Of a DNA stretch of 56,574 nt, positions 36,811-45,028 are shown one piece after another. Location: assembly GCF_000152905.1 (NCBI RefSeq), contig NZ_AAMY01000023.1, forward strand, positions 1 through 56,574. Direction: 5' to 3'. Origin of the DNA: Nitrobacter sp. Nb-311A (GTDB lineage: Bacteria > Pseudomonadota > Alphaproteobacteria > Rhizobiales > Xanthobacteraceae). Each line of letters opens with the position of its first letter. Position 1 is the first letter of the stretch. The translations under genes were made by a program, and so were the position numbers. The notes beneath the pieces were generated by a model that saw nothing but the letters and a program-made list of their open reading frames with translations, did no database searches and had not been told where the DNA came from.

Positions 36811-37083
36811 ATGAAACTCAAACTCGCACTGGCGGGTCTGATCGCCTCCACATCGGCGTTTCCTGCCCTCGCTCAGATGGCGCCAGGTGCTTCGCCACGC
36901 TCACAGAGCACAACCGGCTCCGCCGGTAGTTGGTATATCGTGCAAGACACTTCAACGGAGAAGTGCGAGGTCACGAGCCTTAAGCCGAGGACAATAGGAA
37001 AAACAAAGGCTGTCGGGAAGAGTTCCTATAGATCGAGAACAGAAGCCGAAAACGACCTGGGTAAAATTCCCGAGTGCTTATGA
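36811..37083 (+). CDS. Small secreted protein
   Basis: The 90-residue product has a signal peptide (LALAGLIASTSAFPALAQ), a Ser/Thr-rich linker, and a compact end (WYIVQDTSTEKCEVTSLKPR) with two cysteines that could pair (KCEV and PECL). Related exported proteins occur in Bradyrhizobium. Its stop overlaps the next start by ATGA. Confidence 0.7.
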   Translation: MKLKLALAGLIASTSAFPALAQMAPGASPRSQSTTGSAGSWYIVQDTSTEKCEVTSLKPRTIGKTKAVGKSSYRSRTEAENDLGKIPECL

Positions 37084-37262
37084 CGCTCTCGCTGACCGCT
37101 GATCCGGTGAAGGCTAACTTGCGCGAAACTCAGGGTGCAATCGGCAGTCTTGATTTTTCGACAGCACGTCAAAGCCTGTCGCAGATTGACGAACTGGCCG
37201 CGCTTATATCGATAGCCACGGACCTGCGAACATTGCTTGCACGTCATGCGGCACTCGCTTGA
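37080..37262 (+). CDS. Small hypothetical protein, coupled to upstream gene
   Basis: The 60-residue, mostly helical product (TLSLTADPVKANLRETQGAI...) begins at an ATG overlapping the upstream stop. That overlap is the main support for it being real. No family is recognised. Confidence 0.45.
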   Translation: MTLSLTADPVKANLRETQGAIGSLDFSTARQSLSQIDELAALISIATDLRTLLARHAALA

Positions 37263-37345
37263 ACCATTCGATCACGCTCGATTCGGGAGTCCTAATCTGG
37301 CCGCGCTGCATTATATTTTTTCGCGTCGCAGGGGGAGTATTCGCG

Positions 37346-37585
37346 ATGCCCCGCAGCCCGAAAGACCTGGCGGATCGCATGGCGGCTCGGCGCCGGCAGG
37401 CCAAGGTCGATGACGGGTTCGCGCGCCAAACCTTCACTCAACCGCGGGAGCAAGCGCGCCAGACGGCGAGGGCGTTCCTGGATCGCTGGCCAGCTGCGGC
37501 TTACATGTCGGAAGTGGAAACCTGGCGGGAACTGCCCGGCGGCAAGATCGAGTTCACAATGAAGCGGTTGCGCAGCGCGGACTAA
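37346..37585 (+). CDS. Small conserved hypothetical protein
   Basis: The 79-residue basic product (MPRSPKDLADRMAARRRQAK, then AREQ-type helix and KIEFTMKRLRSAD) belongs to a family common in Bradyrhizobium relatives. It has a GGGGGAG ribosome site. A 7-bp hairpin (GGCCCGC and GCGGGCC, 37605-37629) follows and may act as a weak terminator. Confidence 0.72.
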   Translation: MPRSPKDLADRMAARRRQAKVDDGFARQTFTQPREQARQTARAFLDRWPAAAYMSEVETWRELPGGKIEFTMKRLRSAD

Positions 37586-37818
37586 GAGGAGTCGGCGACA
37601 AAAAGGCCCGCCGGAAGTTACAGCGGGCCAATTCGGGTTCGGGGATCACGGGGGCTGTGGGATCAACCCGTTCCGGTTGATTCAATGCGCGGAGCAGAAG
37701 AGCGTTCCATCAAGAAAGCCCGTTACGGACGAGGAGGGTGGGGTGAGGAAAGTGGATGTGTCCGGCAAGGACGCGTCGCTAGTCCGAACCGCTTGGCGAC
37801 CGATGTCCTGACGATTTT

Positions 37819-37908
37819 CTATCGATCAACACCATTCAACCAGATGTCGATGATGACGACGAGCGACATTAGCAGAGCAGCGCCAACTAATAAGATGATC
37901 GTATCCAT
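37819..37908 (-). CDS. Possible 29-residue single-span membrane protein
   Basis: This is a short frame missed by length cut-offs: MDTIILLVGAALLMSLVVII followed by DIWLNGVDR. Nearly the whole peptide is one hydrophobic helix with a charged end. GAGGCGG lies just before the ATG on the minus strand. No neighbour explains it. The overlapping plus-strand frame is less plausible because this strand encodes an uninterrupted helix. Confidence 0.4.
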   Translation of the reverse strand: MDTIILLVGAALLMSLVVIIDIWLNGVDR

Positions 37909-38035
37909 CACCGCCTCACCCGGGCGTAGGGGCAATCCGCTTTTTCGCGTCGTGCAGGACGTCTTTAATCGTCAGTGGATGCTTCACGAAAAAATAGAAG
38001 CTCAAGACTAACCCGCTCCGGCGGCAGGCAGGGCC

Positions 38036-38233
38036 TTATTTCGGCGGTAGCAGTCCTGGCGATCTCGTCCATGCGTCATAGCGCGCCGCAGTTTCCGCCT
38101 GTTTGACCTTTTTCAGCAAGGCATCCCGAGCGGGGCCAGGTTCTAATTTGTCCGCTTGCTCGCGCGTCTTCTCAGCCCACGCCGAAAGTCGATCCTGGAG
38201 GGTGAGTAGCTTCGAACCGTGACGTTCCGCCAT
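38036..38233 (-). CDS. Small conserved hypothetical protein
   Basis: The 65-residue helical, charged product (LLTLQDRLSAWAEKTREQAD, then KLEPGPARDALLKKVKQAET) resembles small proteins widespread in Bradyrhizobium. It starts at an ATG preceded by GGAGATG. Function unknown. Confidence 0.68.
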   Translation of the reverse strand: MAERHGSKLLTLQDRLSAWAEKTREQADKLEPGPARDALLKKVKQAETAARYDAWTRSPGLLPPK

Positions 38234-38406
38234 TGCCGCATCTCCACCTTTTGAAACTGGTAGAAATTATATCATATGACAACTTAAGCGGGTTATAGTC
38301 GTGTTACGGGTACGACCAAATCGGCATGCGAGATGCCGATCGGCGGCTAGGTGTCACCACACGGGCAATGGGCATACCCAGTTAACGATGGAACCCGCGA
38401 TCTCAT

Positions 38407-38607
38407 TTAATGGTCCGCCGCTATTGCGGCGGTTGGCAAGGCAGCGCCCGTGTCTGAACTGATCGCGGCCTGTATCTCCTGATAAAGTTCGAGCTTCGCC
38501 ATTTCCAGAAGGACTTTCACCAAATCGAGGTCGAGGCGCCGAGCTATGTCCCAGGCGTCATCGATCAATTGTTCAAGTTCTTCATGTCTTTCGAGACCCC
38601 GTGCCAT
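38407..38607 (-). CDS. Small hypothetical protein
   Basis: The 66-residue helical product (LERHEELEQLIDDAWDIARR, then LDLDLVKVLLEMAKLELYQE) has a plausible start with AGGGAGAGG upstream. No domain recognised. Confidence 0.6.
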   Translation of the reverse strand: MARGLERHEELEQLIDDAWDIARRLDLDLVKVLLEMAKLELYQEIQAAISSDTGAALPTAAIAADH

Positions 38608-38928
38608 CTATTGTAGCCTCTCCCTGGGCATATTGGGTTATGGGCAATGAATCGGAGGACGGGTCTGGTGCTGCAAGGTCGATCCCATGTATTCCCGCCT
38701 TACCCAAACCGAATAGGCCAAAAAGGAAGGCGGCGAGACAAGTACGCGAATCCGTACCTTGATCTCTCGGATAAGGATTGCACTTAAGCAGGAGAGATTT
38801 GCTCGCCTTGCAAAAGAGGGCAGGCGACCGTCGCACAAAAAATCATCAGCACACCGCGGCTATCCTCAGAAGTGCGCAATGAAAGCCTTCTTCTTCGAGC
38901 TGATTTTGCTGTAAGTCACTGAAATATT

Positions 38929-39014
38929 TGGTGGGGGAGGTAGGACTCGAACCTACGAAGCCATAAGGCGGCTGATTTACAGTCAGCTCCCTTTGCCACT
39001 CGGGACACTCCCCC
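38929..39014 (-). tRNA. tRNA-Tyr (anticodon GTA)
   Basis: The minus strand gives acceptor GGGGGAG, an anticodon loop CTGTAAA reading GTA, a long variable arm typical of tRNA-Tyr (CCGCCTTATGGC region), T-loop GTTCGAGTCC and an encoded CCA. The length is 86 bases. Confidence 0.96.
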
Positions 39015-39253
39015 GCAACGCCATCGGATGCCATCTGCTGCAAGTGGCCCGACTGACCATGGATGACACTAAAAGGCACCTGCCCGGATGCCGAGCGCGC
39101 GGTTGCGCGCGTTTATTGGCGAAGCGCCCCGGCAAAGTCAACCGAGCGTTGGCCAAGAGGCGCACTTCCACGCATCCGATCATGGAAATGGCTGTGCTTT
39201 AAGACTCATAACGTGGGTGCGGGCGTTTTCCGTTCGCCCTTCAGTCCACTTGT

Positions 39254-39403
39254 TCACTGTGCATATTCGAAAATCGCGAATGCCGCGCCCAAGATAACGA
39301 ACAGGACGATGCCGACGATCAGGCCGATCTTACCTCCTCTGGTGCTGTCACGCCTGCCCTCGAATTCCCGACTAGAACTGCGCCATTCCCAAAAATCATT
39401 CAT
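39254..39403 (-). CDS. Small single-span membrane protein
   Basis: A 49-residue frame, too short for usual lists, reads MNDFWEWRSSSREFEGRRDS, then KIGLIVGIVLFVILGAAFAI and ends FEYAQ. The layout is a charged cytoplasmic head and one membrane helix. GAGGCGAAC precedes the start. Function unknown. Confidence 0.5.
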   Translation of the reverse strand: MNDFWEWRSSSREFEGRRDSTRGGKIGLIVGIVLFVILGAAFAIFEYAQ

Positions 39404-40046
39404 TGTTCGCCTCCTTCATCTCATCGCTCCGTTTTAAGCATGCTTCTTCCGGAAGCCAGTGCGGCGTTGAGGAAATTCGGACCGGGAGCGCCTAGCCTAA
39501 GAAGGAAGTTGAGCGCATGCCAGTTGACCCTACGTAGGCGCGGAGGACAGAAACCGCCAGCGAGCGCGAGCCTGCATTCTCAAAGGGGCCGGGCCCGGTG
39601 GGTGAGCGTGCCTATGAATTTTGGGGATCCGGGCGGGCAGTTTAAAATCTTGGTGCACGGCTCGATTAGTCGCCGACCGCTCATGTCTTCTAAGGGTGGA
39701 CCCGACGAAACGCGTGCGGCAGGCGGAGCCTGAACTTCTTCAGACGATAGACGATAGAGGTATCGTCTCCAGCTCCCGCAAGCCCCGGAGGCGCCTCCCA
39801 GCTCGTAATCGCTTCTAATTGATTCGGCTCGTTTTTTTGTCGCGGGAATTGGTATCTCGCGGCGCTCAATCCAAGCAAATTAACCTCAACCTTCAATCCT
39901 AATGCATGCACCGGTCTGCGTCTAGCTGGACAGGACATGGCTGCCCGTCCTAGGTACCGCCACCATGATTAGCGGTTCCGTGCCGGATATTTCAGAGCAG
40001 GGATTTAGTTGCCGCGTTCCCTCACTCCAGCGTTTCGGGAGATGTG
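39404..40046. other. Intergenic stretch
   Basis: No supported gene in 640 bp. Minus-strand sequence near 39740-39840 (NQLEAITSWEAPPGLAGAG) is open but lacks a credible start and family. No RNA gene or array is seen. Confidence 0.4.
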
Positions 40047-40691
40047 ATGATCCGACTGTTTATTGCATCGGCAATGATTTGCATTGTCGCCACACCGTTG
40101 TCGGCCAGACCCAAGAAATGGCACATTGCTACCGGCTGCGATGCGATGCGCCCCTGCTATGGCAACTGGAGCCCGCTGTATGGCTCGGCGGAGCATGGCG
40201 GCGGGTATTTTCGACATTTCGCCGTCCGGCACCGGGGCCGCCACAACTCGCACAGACGAATTTCTAGCGGACTGGCAAGGGTGATGGCCGATGGCGCGGG
40301 GAGAGCGGTCGGTATGATCCGTTCGGCCTCGGGGGCCACGGCGCATGTTGCTCGCCGCGCCACCGGTGCTTTTCAGTGTCTGGTGTCGGCTCTTGACCGG
40401 CAGGGCTATCCGATCCGGTTCATGGGCGGCTGGCGGGCGCACGGAAGTGTGCGTGGCTCGCTGCATCCGGCAGGATTGGCGCTCGATATCAATCAGTACG
40501 GACGCAACGTCACGCGGCCACGCATGCCCCGCAACGAAATCGCGCTGGCGAACTCCTGCGGTCTGGTTGCGGGCGCGCAATGGGCAAATGCCGACAGCGG
40601 CCATTTCCAGCTCGGCGGCTGGAGTGGAAGAGGGTATGAGGCGCGCCGTCACTATCGCCGCCGTGCGCGTTATGCCAACGCGCGATGGTGA
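40047..40691 (+). CDS. Secreted M15-type D,D-peptidase-like protein
   Basis: The 214-residue product has a signal peptide (MIRLFIASAMICIVATPLSA), an Arg/His-rich middle, and the zinc-peptidase signature of the M15/VanY-like family: GWRAHGSVRGSLHPAGLALD supplies the His and Asp ligands and DSGHFQLGGW supplies the catalytic Glu-like position and last His. Such enzymes trim peptidoglycan peptides in the periplasm. The ATG at 40047 has GGGAGA upstream. Confidence 0.75.
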   Translation: MIRLFIASAMICIVATPLSARPKKWHIATGCDAMRPCYGNWSPLYGSAEHGGGYFRHFAVRHRGRHNSHRRISSGLARVMADGAGRAVGMIRSASGATAHVARRATGAFQCLVSALDRQGYPIRFMGGWRAHGSVRGSLHPAGLALDINQYGRNVTRPRMPRNEIALANSCGLVAGAQWANADSGHFQLGGWSGRGYEARRHYRRRARYANARW

Positions 40692-41112
40692 TGTCGGTTC
40701 AAAAATCCCGTTGTCATCTCGTTTGAACGATTTGCCGCTCCCGGCGTGACCTATGCAGCGCGCCATTATCGGCGCGGATGTTACGTGCTGAGAGGCGCTG
40801 ATACGCGAAGTATCCAGCCGCTTGTCTGTCGCAGCAAAAGGCGCGGCGAGCTGTCCCGCCGCGCCCCGATGTTGTTCTCGCTGGCCCGGGCGCTGAGTCG
40901 CCCTCCACGAGGCAAAAGCCTAGCGGGCGATCCCAGCGAGGTGACAGCGCTCTGAATAAGACACTGGATCACCTCCTTTCGTTGTTGTTGGAAACTGGAA
41001 CATAGGCACGAACTCACGGCATGTTAAGATCTTTGCTCGTGCGTTCCGGGCCGCTCATTGCGTTGCAGGACGGTTGAGGGGCCCGGCGCGACGTGATAGG
41101 TGATCGGCGGGC
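40692..41112. other. Intergenic stretch before tRNA-Gly
   Basis: No gene recognised. It contains an exact 17-base match to the 3' end of 16S rRNA at 40964-40980, described separately, and the tRNA-Gly promoter region. Confidence 0.45.
40964..40980 (+). other. 17-base match to the 3' tail of 16S rRNA
   Basis: CTGGATCACCTCCTTTC is the standard bacterial 16S rRNA 3' end, including the anti-Shine-Dalgarno core. On the minus strand it reads as a perfect ribosome-binding site (GAAAGGAGGTGATCC) 7 bases before a GTG that opens a 14-codon frame (VSYSERCHLAGIAR). No other rRNA sequence lies beside it. Confidence 0.6.
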
Positions 41113-41186
41113 GCGGGTGTAGCTCAATGGTAGAGCAGCAGCCTTCCAAGCTGAATACGAGGGTTCGATTCCCTTCACCCGCTCCA
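41113..41186 (+). tRNA. tRNA-Gly (anticodon TCC)
   Basis: Acceptor GCGGGTG, D-arm AGCTCAATGGTAGAGC, anticodon loop CTTCCAA reading TCC, T-loop GTTCGATTC and encoded CCA. The length is 74 bases. Confidence 0.96.
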
Positions 41187-41534
41187 GAAGGATTTCAATG
41201 CAGGAAGACGAGTTAGCCCTTCCGGCGCGTGGGCGAGGCTCGTGATAACATGAAGGTGATCGCCGAATTGCTCCGTTGACCCATATGGCACATGACCTGC
41301 TTGGTGGGCCTTGAGCCGGAGCAACCCTCATCGCCTGATCCTCCCGGAAGACGGCAGATAGTTAGCCGATGCGCGATGCTCGGCGGGAGAGCATCACAAT
41401 AGAACTAGAGAGCCGCTTTACATACATATCGCACAGAACCGTGTGGCCTGCCTTCGTATAACGCAGTCCACCGCCCACAGGGTTGCAGTGGGAATCGCAG
41501 GCTGAGTTGCCGAAATAATTGAAGAGGGTTCGAG
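41187..41534. other. Intergenic stretch after tRNA-Gly
   Basis: No gene or RNA is recognised. If the next gene is a phage remnant, this side of the tRNA is where an old attachment site would lie, but I see no repeat of the tRNA 3' end. Confidence 0.4.
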
Positions 41535-41957
41535 ATGACCAAAAACAGCACCAATCCTTGCGCTCGCCAGATCAGTTTTGCCGGCAAGGTACGTACCTTC
41601 AATTTGAACGACCCCAAGGTCTTCGCCATGATCGCAGGTGGAGCGAAGTTGAAGCAGGTCTCGAGGATGATCACGATTGCACGCCTCGGAATAGGCAGGG
41701 CTCCACTGGCCGGACAGTACGGCGACACACCGGCGGCTTGCCACAAACGCTTTCTTGAAAAGATCTATTCGGAAACCGATGTGGAGAACGTCATCACCCT
41801 CGGGTTGATTGGTGGCGGGATGCCCGAAGATGAAGCTTTCGCGCTGGTTGATGAGCATGTCGTCGGTAAGCCGCTTGAAGCCAACGCGTTGATCGCATCG
41901 GAAACCATTGCTGCGTTGTTCGCCGACGCCGGCGATGCGCAAGCAGAGCGGAAATGA
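41535..41957 (+). CDS. Gene-transfer-agent/phage tail-assembly-like protein
   Basis: The 140-residue product (FNLNDPKVFAMIAGGAKLKQ, then VITLGLIGGGMPEDEAFALV and ALIASETIAALFAD) has the layout of the small GTA-gp10-like family: a short beta start, a central set of helices and a Gly-rich turn. The family encodes a tail-assembly accessory in gene transfer agents and phages. No other GTA or phage gene is beside it. The assignment is by general pattern and is moderate. Confidence 0.5.
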   Translation: MTKNSTNPCARQISFAGKVRTFNLNDPKVFAMIAGGAKLKQVSRMITIARLGIGRAPLAGQYGDTPAACHKRFLEKIYSETDVENVITLGLIGGGMPEDEAFALVDEHVVGKPLEANALIASETIAALFADAGDAQAERK

Positions 41958-41963
41958 TCCCCT

Positions 41964-42086
41964 TGAGCATGATCCCGATCCGAAGGGCCGCGCCAGCGCA
42001 AATGGAAACCGGTTTTCGGAAAAGATCATGCTCAAACAAAAGTTAAGCGAGGAGTCTGCTTCAACGCAGTTGAACCAGACTCTGGA
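41964..42086. repeat. Two-hairpin intergenic repeat, type B (copy 2)
   Basis: Same two hairpins as 34850-34952: GAGCATGATC pairs with GATCATGCTC, and GAGTCTG-N-TTCAAC pairs with its complement. The loop of the first hairpin carries about 23 extra bases (GATCCGAAGGGCCGCGCCAG region). It begins 7 bases after the stop of the GTA-like gene. Confidence 0.85.
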
Positions 42087-42718
42087 GTGCCAGTCTTTGC
42101 GGATAACTCGGGTTTCGGTGGACGGGAATTGAGGAGTCGGAAATCACCATCGACGGCCCGGTAATCACCTCAGGGCGATGCCCGAGACGATTGCGTCGGA
42201 GCATGAAACGGGTCTGAACAAAGTTGCGAGCATGACTCTCGCTACCGATGGTTTCAATTCGTCCCTTCCGCAAGGCGATCCGCCGTATCATGAGCTGGTT
42301 CTGCTATTTTCATTTTTGCCGCGCGCTTGCGCGTAAGCGGACGTCATTGCGCGCTGATACTCCTTGATTGATCGCGGCCGGCAAGCGCGAATCATTTCTG
42401 TGTCGTCTCGACGGCGTCGTGGGGACATCTCGTTACTTTCGAGGTATTCAAGTTTGTCGGCTCTTGCGCCGCCTTGAAGGCGGCACATACCCCGCCTAGT
42501 TAGCTGCCATGCTCTGAGAGATGTGCGCGGCTGCATATTTGCAACTGTCGTATTATTCGCGGGACGGAGAGCGAAGGATGCACGTCATCATTGAAGCGTA
42601 TCCGTGCGGCTGACGGTTGTGCGCATGTCATCAGGTCGTCCCCTCAACGTGTTACGATCATGCTGACCTGCGCCGATGTAAGTCAACTCTGTAGATCACA
42701 AGTTGCGGACGGCGGGTG
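42087..42718. other. Intergenic region before the tonB gene
   Basis: No supported gene in about 630 bp; open frames on the minus strand lack recognisable sequence. The promoter of the TonB gene is expected near 42640-42710, but I cannot point to a Fur or Irr box. Confidence 0.4.
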
Positions 42719-43501
42719 ATGGGAAACTCCATTGCCATTACGCGGGGCGGCTGGATACTTCGCTTCGTCTCGCGGAGAATTCCAGCCTGTGCTGCGCTCG
42801 TTGCACATATCGCCGTCTTTTTCACGCTGATTTACGATCCGACGGCCAGGCTCGTCATAAGCGAACAGCCTGGTCCGACGCTTGTAGAAATCGTCGCTGT
42901 TTCTCCCCAAGGCTCAACCGCCGTCGAGGGAGGCGAGGCTGCCGAACCAACATCGACGGCGATGATGGACTTACCCCCGCAGACGTTGGCGGAGGAACCG
43001 TCGCGTGAGATTTCTGAACAAGGAGAAACGATAGAAAAGCCGGTGACATTGCCGACACCGCGTCCCAAGCGAGCGGCGGTTGCCAGGGCGAGCGCACTTC
43101 CCGTTCTGCTAGCCCCAAGTTTCGCGCCGCCTCGTGAGAGAGGCGCTACAGGTGTGCCCGACCAGCCAACGAGCGAATTGACGGGAACGAGCGACACCGC
43201 TCAGGCGCCAGCCGATGTCCCGGCTGCCTGGAAGGCGAGGCTGCTCTCCCACCTTGAGCGCTACAAACGCTATCCGAGCGAGGCTCGTATGAAAGGAACT
43301 GAAGGGACAGCGCTTTTGAGTTTCGGGATGGATCGCGACGGTCAGGTGCTCCGATATCATCTGGTGCGCTCTTCGGGGTCTCCTGAACTCGACGACGAAG
43401 CCGTCGCAATGATCGTGCGCGCATCTCCTTTGCCTCCCGTGCCACCGGAGATCACAACGCAGGCTGTGCAACTCGTTGTTCCCGTCCGGTTCAGGATGTG
43501 A
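42719..43501 (+). CDS. tonB: TonB-family energy transducer
   Basis: TonB couples the ExbB/ExbD motor in the inner membrane to outer-membrane receptors. The 260-residue protein has one N-terminal membrane helix (PACAALVAHIAVFFTLIY), an acidic and proline-containing periplasmic spacer, and the C-terminal TonB fold (LERYKRYPSEARMKGTEGTA, then MDRDGQVLRYHLVRSSGSPE and LDDEAVAMIVRASPLPPVP). It is a separate gene from the second tonB at the right edge and lies upstream of the FecI-FecR-FecA set. Confidence 0.9.
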   Translation: MGNSIAITRGGWILRFVSRRIPACAALVAHIAVFFTLIYDPTARLVISEQPGPTLVEIVAVSPQGSTAVEGGEAAEPTSTAMMDLPPQTLAEEPSREISEQGETIEKPVTLPTPRPKRAAVARASALPVLLAPSFAPPRERGATGVPDQPTSELTGTSDTAQAPADVPAAWKARLLSHLERYKRYPSEARMKGTEGTALLSFGMDRDGQVLRYHLVRSSGSPELDDEAVAMIVRASPLPPVPPEITTQAVQLVVPVRFRM

Positions 43502-43597
43502 ACTCGTTCTGCTCTTGCGCGGTCTGGCAGGTTTCGGGATTCGTATCTATGTCCGGTCGATAGAAGTGTCCGACCGATATTGAGCCAAAGGTGACCC

Positions 43598-44092
43598 ATG
43601 CGCTGGTATTTTGGCATTGCTGCGGTTCTCGCAGTCATCATTTTTTCGCCGGCATCGAGCCGCGCTGGCGTGAACGTGCGCTTCGTCAATTCGGGCCACT
43701 ATACCGATGCCGGTTCATTCGATGTTTCGCCCGCGTCGGTGGAGGCGGCCTTGCAGGCTCATCTGGAACGCCTCGGCAAGCGATTTCTAGCGCCTGGGCA
43801 GACCCTCAATATAGACATCCTTGATATCGATCTTGCCGGCTATCAACAACCGTTGCGTTTCGGTCCCAACAATGTCCGGATTGTGCGCGGCGTTACGCCA
43901 CCGAGGATCGAGCTGCGATATGTGTTGAGCGAAAAAGGACGGCGCAAGCGCAGCGGCCAAGAAACGCTCACCGATATCAATTACCAGATAAATCCATCGG
44001 CCCGCTTTTCCAGCGACCGGTATGTATACGAGAAAGCATTGCTGGATGACTGGTTTCGGCGTGCCTTCGCCACTGGTCGCCACGGCTTCTGA
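43598..44092 (+). CDS. Secreted DUF3016 family protein
   Basis: The 164-residue product has a signal peptide (GIAAVLAVIIFSPASSRAG) and the DUF3016 pattern: NVRFVNSGHYTDAG at the start, LNIDILDIDLAGYQQP in the middle, and LDDWFRRAFAT at the end. The family is periplasmic and of unknown role. It sits between tonB and the sigma-factor gene, about 97 bp after tonB. Confidence 0.85.
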   Translation: MRWYFGIAAVLAVIIFSPASSRAGVNVRFVNSGHYTDAGSFDVSPASVEAALQAHLERLGKRFLAPGQTLNIDILDIDLAGYQQPLRFGPNNVRIVRGVTPPRIELRYVLSEKGRRKRSGQETLTDINYQINPSARFSSDRYVYEKALLDDWFRRAFATGRHGF

Positions 44093-44401
44093 GGCGCTAT
44101 GCGTTCGCTATGATAGCCGTCGTAATGCCGCAGCGAAGCCAGTCCTTGCTGGGCAAGCTCGTTGCCTGTCGTTTCACCGAGACCGCTGTAAAGGCGTGAA
44201 TGCCTGCAACGAGAGCGGGCATTATGGCGACAGCAGAACTTATTGATAGCGCATCTCCAGCCTCGCGCGGAGCCTTTAGACGCTATCTAAAAAATCGAGC
44301 GTTGCGGCTATTTTGCGGTTCTTCTATCAGGGCCTGGGCGACTCTTCTTCCGCAAGAGCTGAAGGTTTGCCGCCAGCACGCCCGGGATCGCGCATCAAAG
44401 C
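44093..44401. other. Intergenic region before the ECF sigma factor
   Basis: No supported gene. It should hold the iron-controlled promoter of the sigma-factor operon; no clear operator was identified. Confidence 0.4.
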
Positions 44402-44932
44402 ATGGATACAACGGCCACAACGGAGACCGATGACGACCTGATGTCGGCTTATCTCCGGCACTGGAAGGCCCTGTGCGCGCATTTGAAAAAGCGGACTGGG
44501 TCGCGCGAGCTTGCCGAGGATGCCCTTCAGGAAACATGGTTGCGGCTGGCCGGGATGAAAAATGATGCCGCCGCGATTCACGATCATCACGCCTTTATCC
44601 TGCGGGTTGCCGGCAATATTGCGATTGATCTCGTCCGCAAGGAGCGGCGGCATACGGTTCATTGCGTCAGCGATGAGACTCTGCTCGCCGCGGTGGCCGA
44701 CAATACGCCGTCTCCGGAAATCTGCATCATCGACCGTGACCAGCTTCGCTTGCTGGTTCTGGCGCTCGCTCGATTGCCGGAGAAGCCGCGTGCGGCGCTG
44801 TTGCTGAATCGCTGCGACGGCCTGTCCCATCGGGAGATCGCCGCCCGGCTAAAGGTTTCGGAGAGCATGGTGGCGAAATATCTGGCTCAGGCTTTGCGCC
44901 ATTGCCGCGATCATTACCGTCATCAGGCATGA
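44402..44932 (+). CDS. fecI: ECF sigma factor, FecI type
   Basis: FecI-type sigma factors transcribe the adjacent receptor gene when the receptor signals that its ligand is bound. The 176-residue protein has sigma region 2 (SRELAEDALQETWLRL, then HHAFILRVAGNIAIDLVRKE) and region 4 (LARLPEKPRAALLLNRCDGL, SHREIAARLKVSESMVAKYL). FecR and a receptor with a signalling domain follow in the same direction. Confidence 0.92.
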   Translation: MDTTATTETDDDLMSAYLRHWKALCAHLKKRTGSRELAEDALQETWLRLAGMKNDAAAIHDHHAFILRVAGNIAIDLVRKERRHTVHCVSDETLLAAVADNTPSPEICIIDRDQLRLLVLALARLPEKPRAALLLNRCDGLSHREIAARLKVSESMVAKYLAQALRHCRDHYRHQA

Positions 44933-45028
44933 AATGTGCGCTAACCGGTCTATGTTCGGCCCGCTCGTTTCGTCCTGGAAAGAAGGGGCCGGCGCATCGA
45001 TGCGGTCTCGGTGGAGTAGCGGTTTACG

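Noticed and set aside
38846-39079. Minus-strand open frame over tRNA-Tyr
   Set aside because: It reads through the tRNA (GSSPTSPT pattern) and has no other support.
39690-39938. Minus-strand 82-codon frame
   Set aside because: Part of it looks protein-like, but the N-terminal third has unlikely composition and no ribosome site, so I did not call it.
41014-41331. Minus-strand open frame over tRNA-Gly
   Set aside because: It is the reverse translation of the tRNA (VKGIEPSYSAWKAAALP pattern), not a protein.
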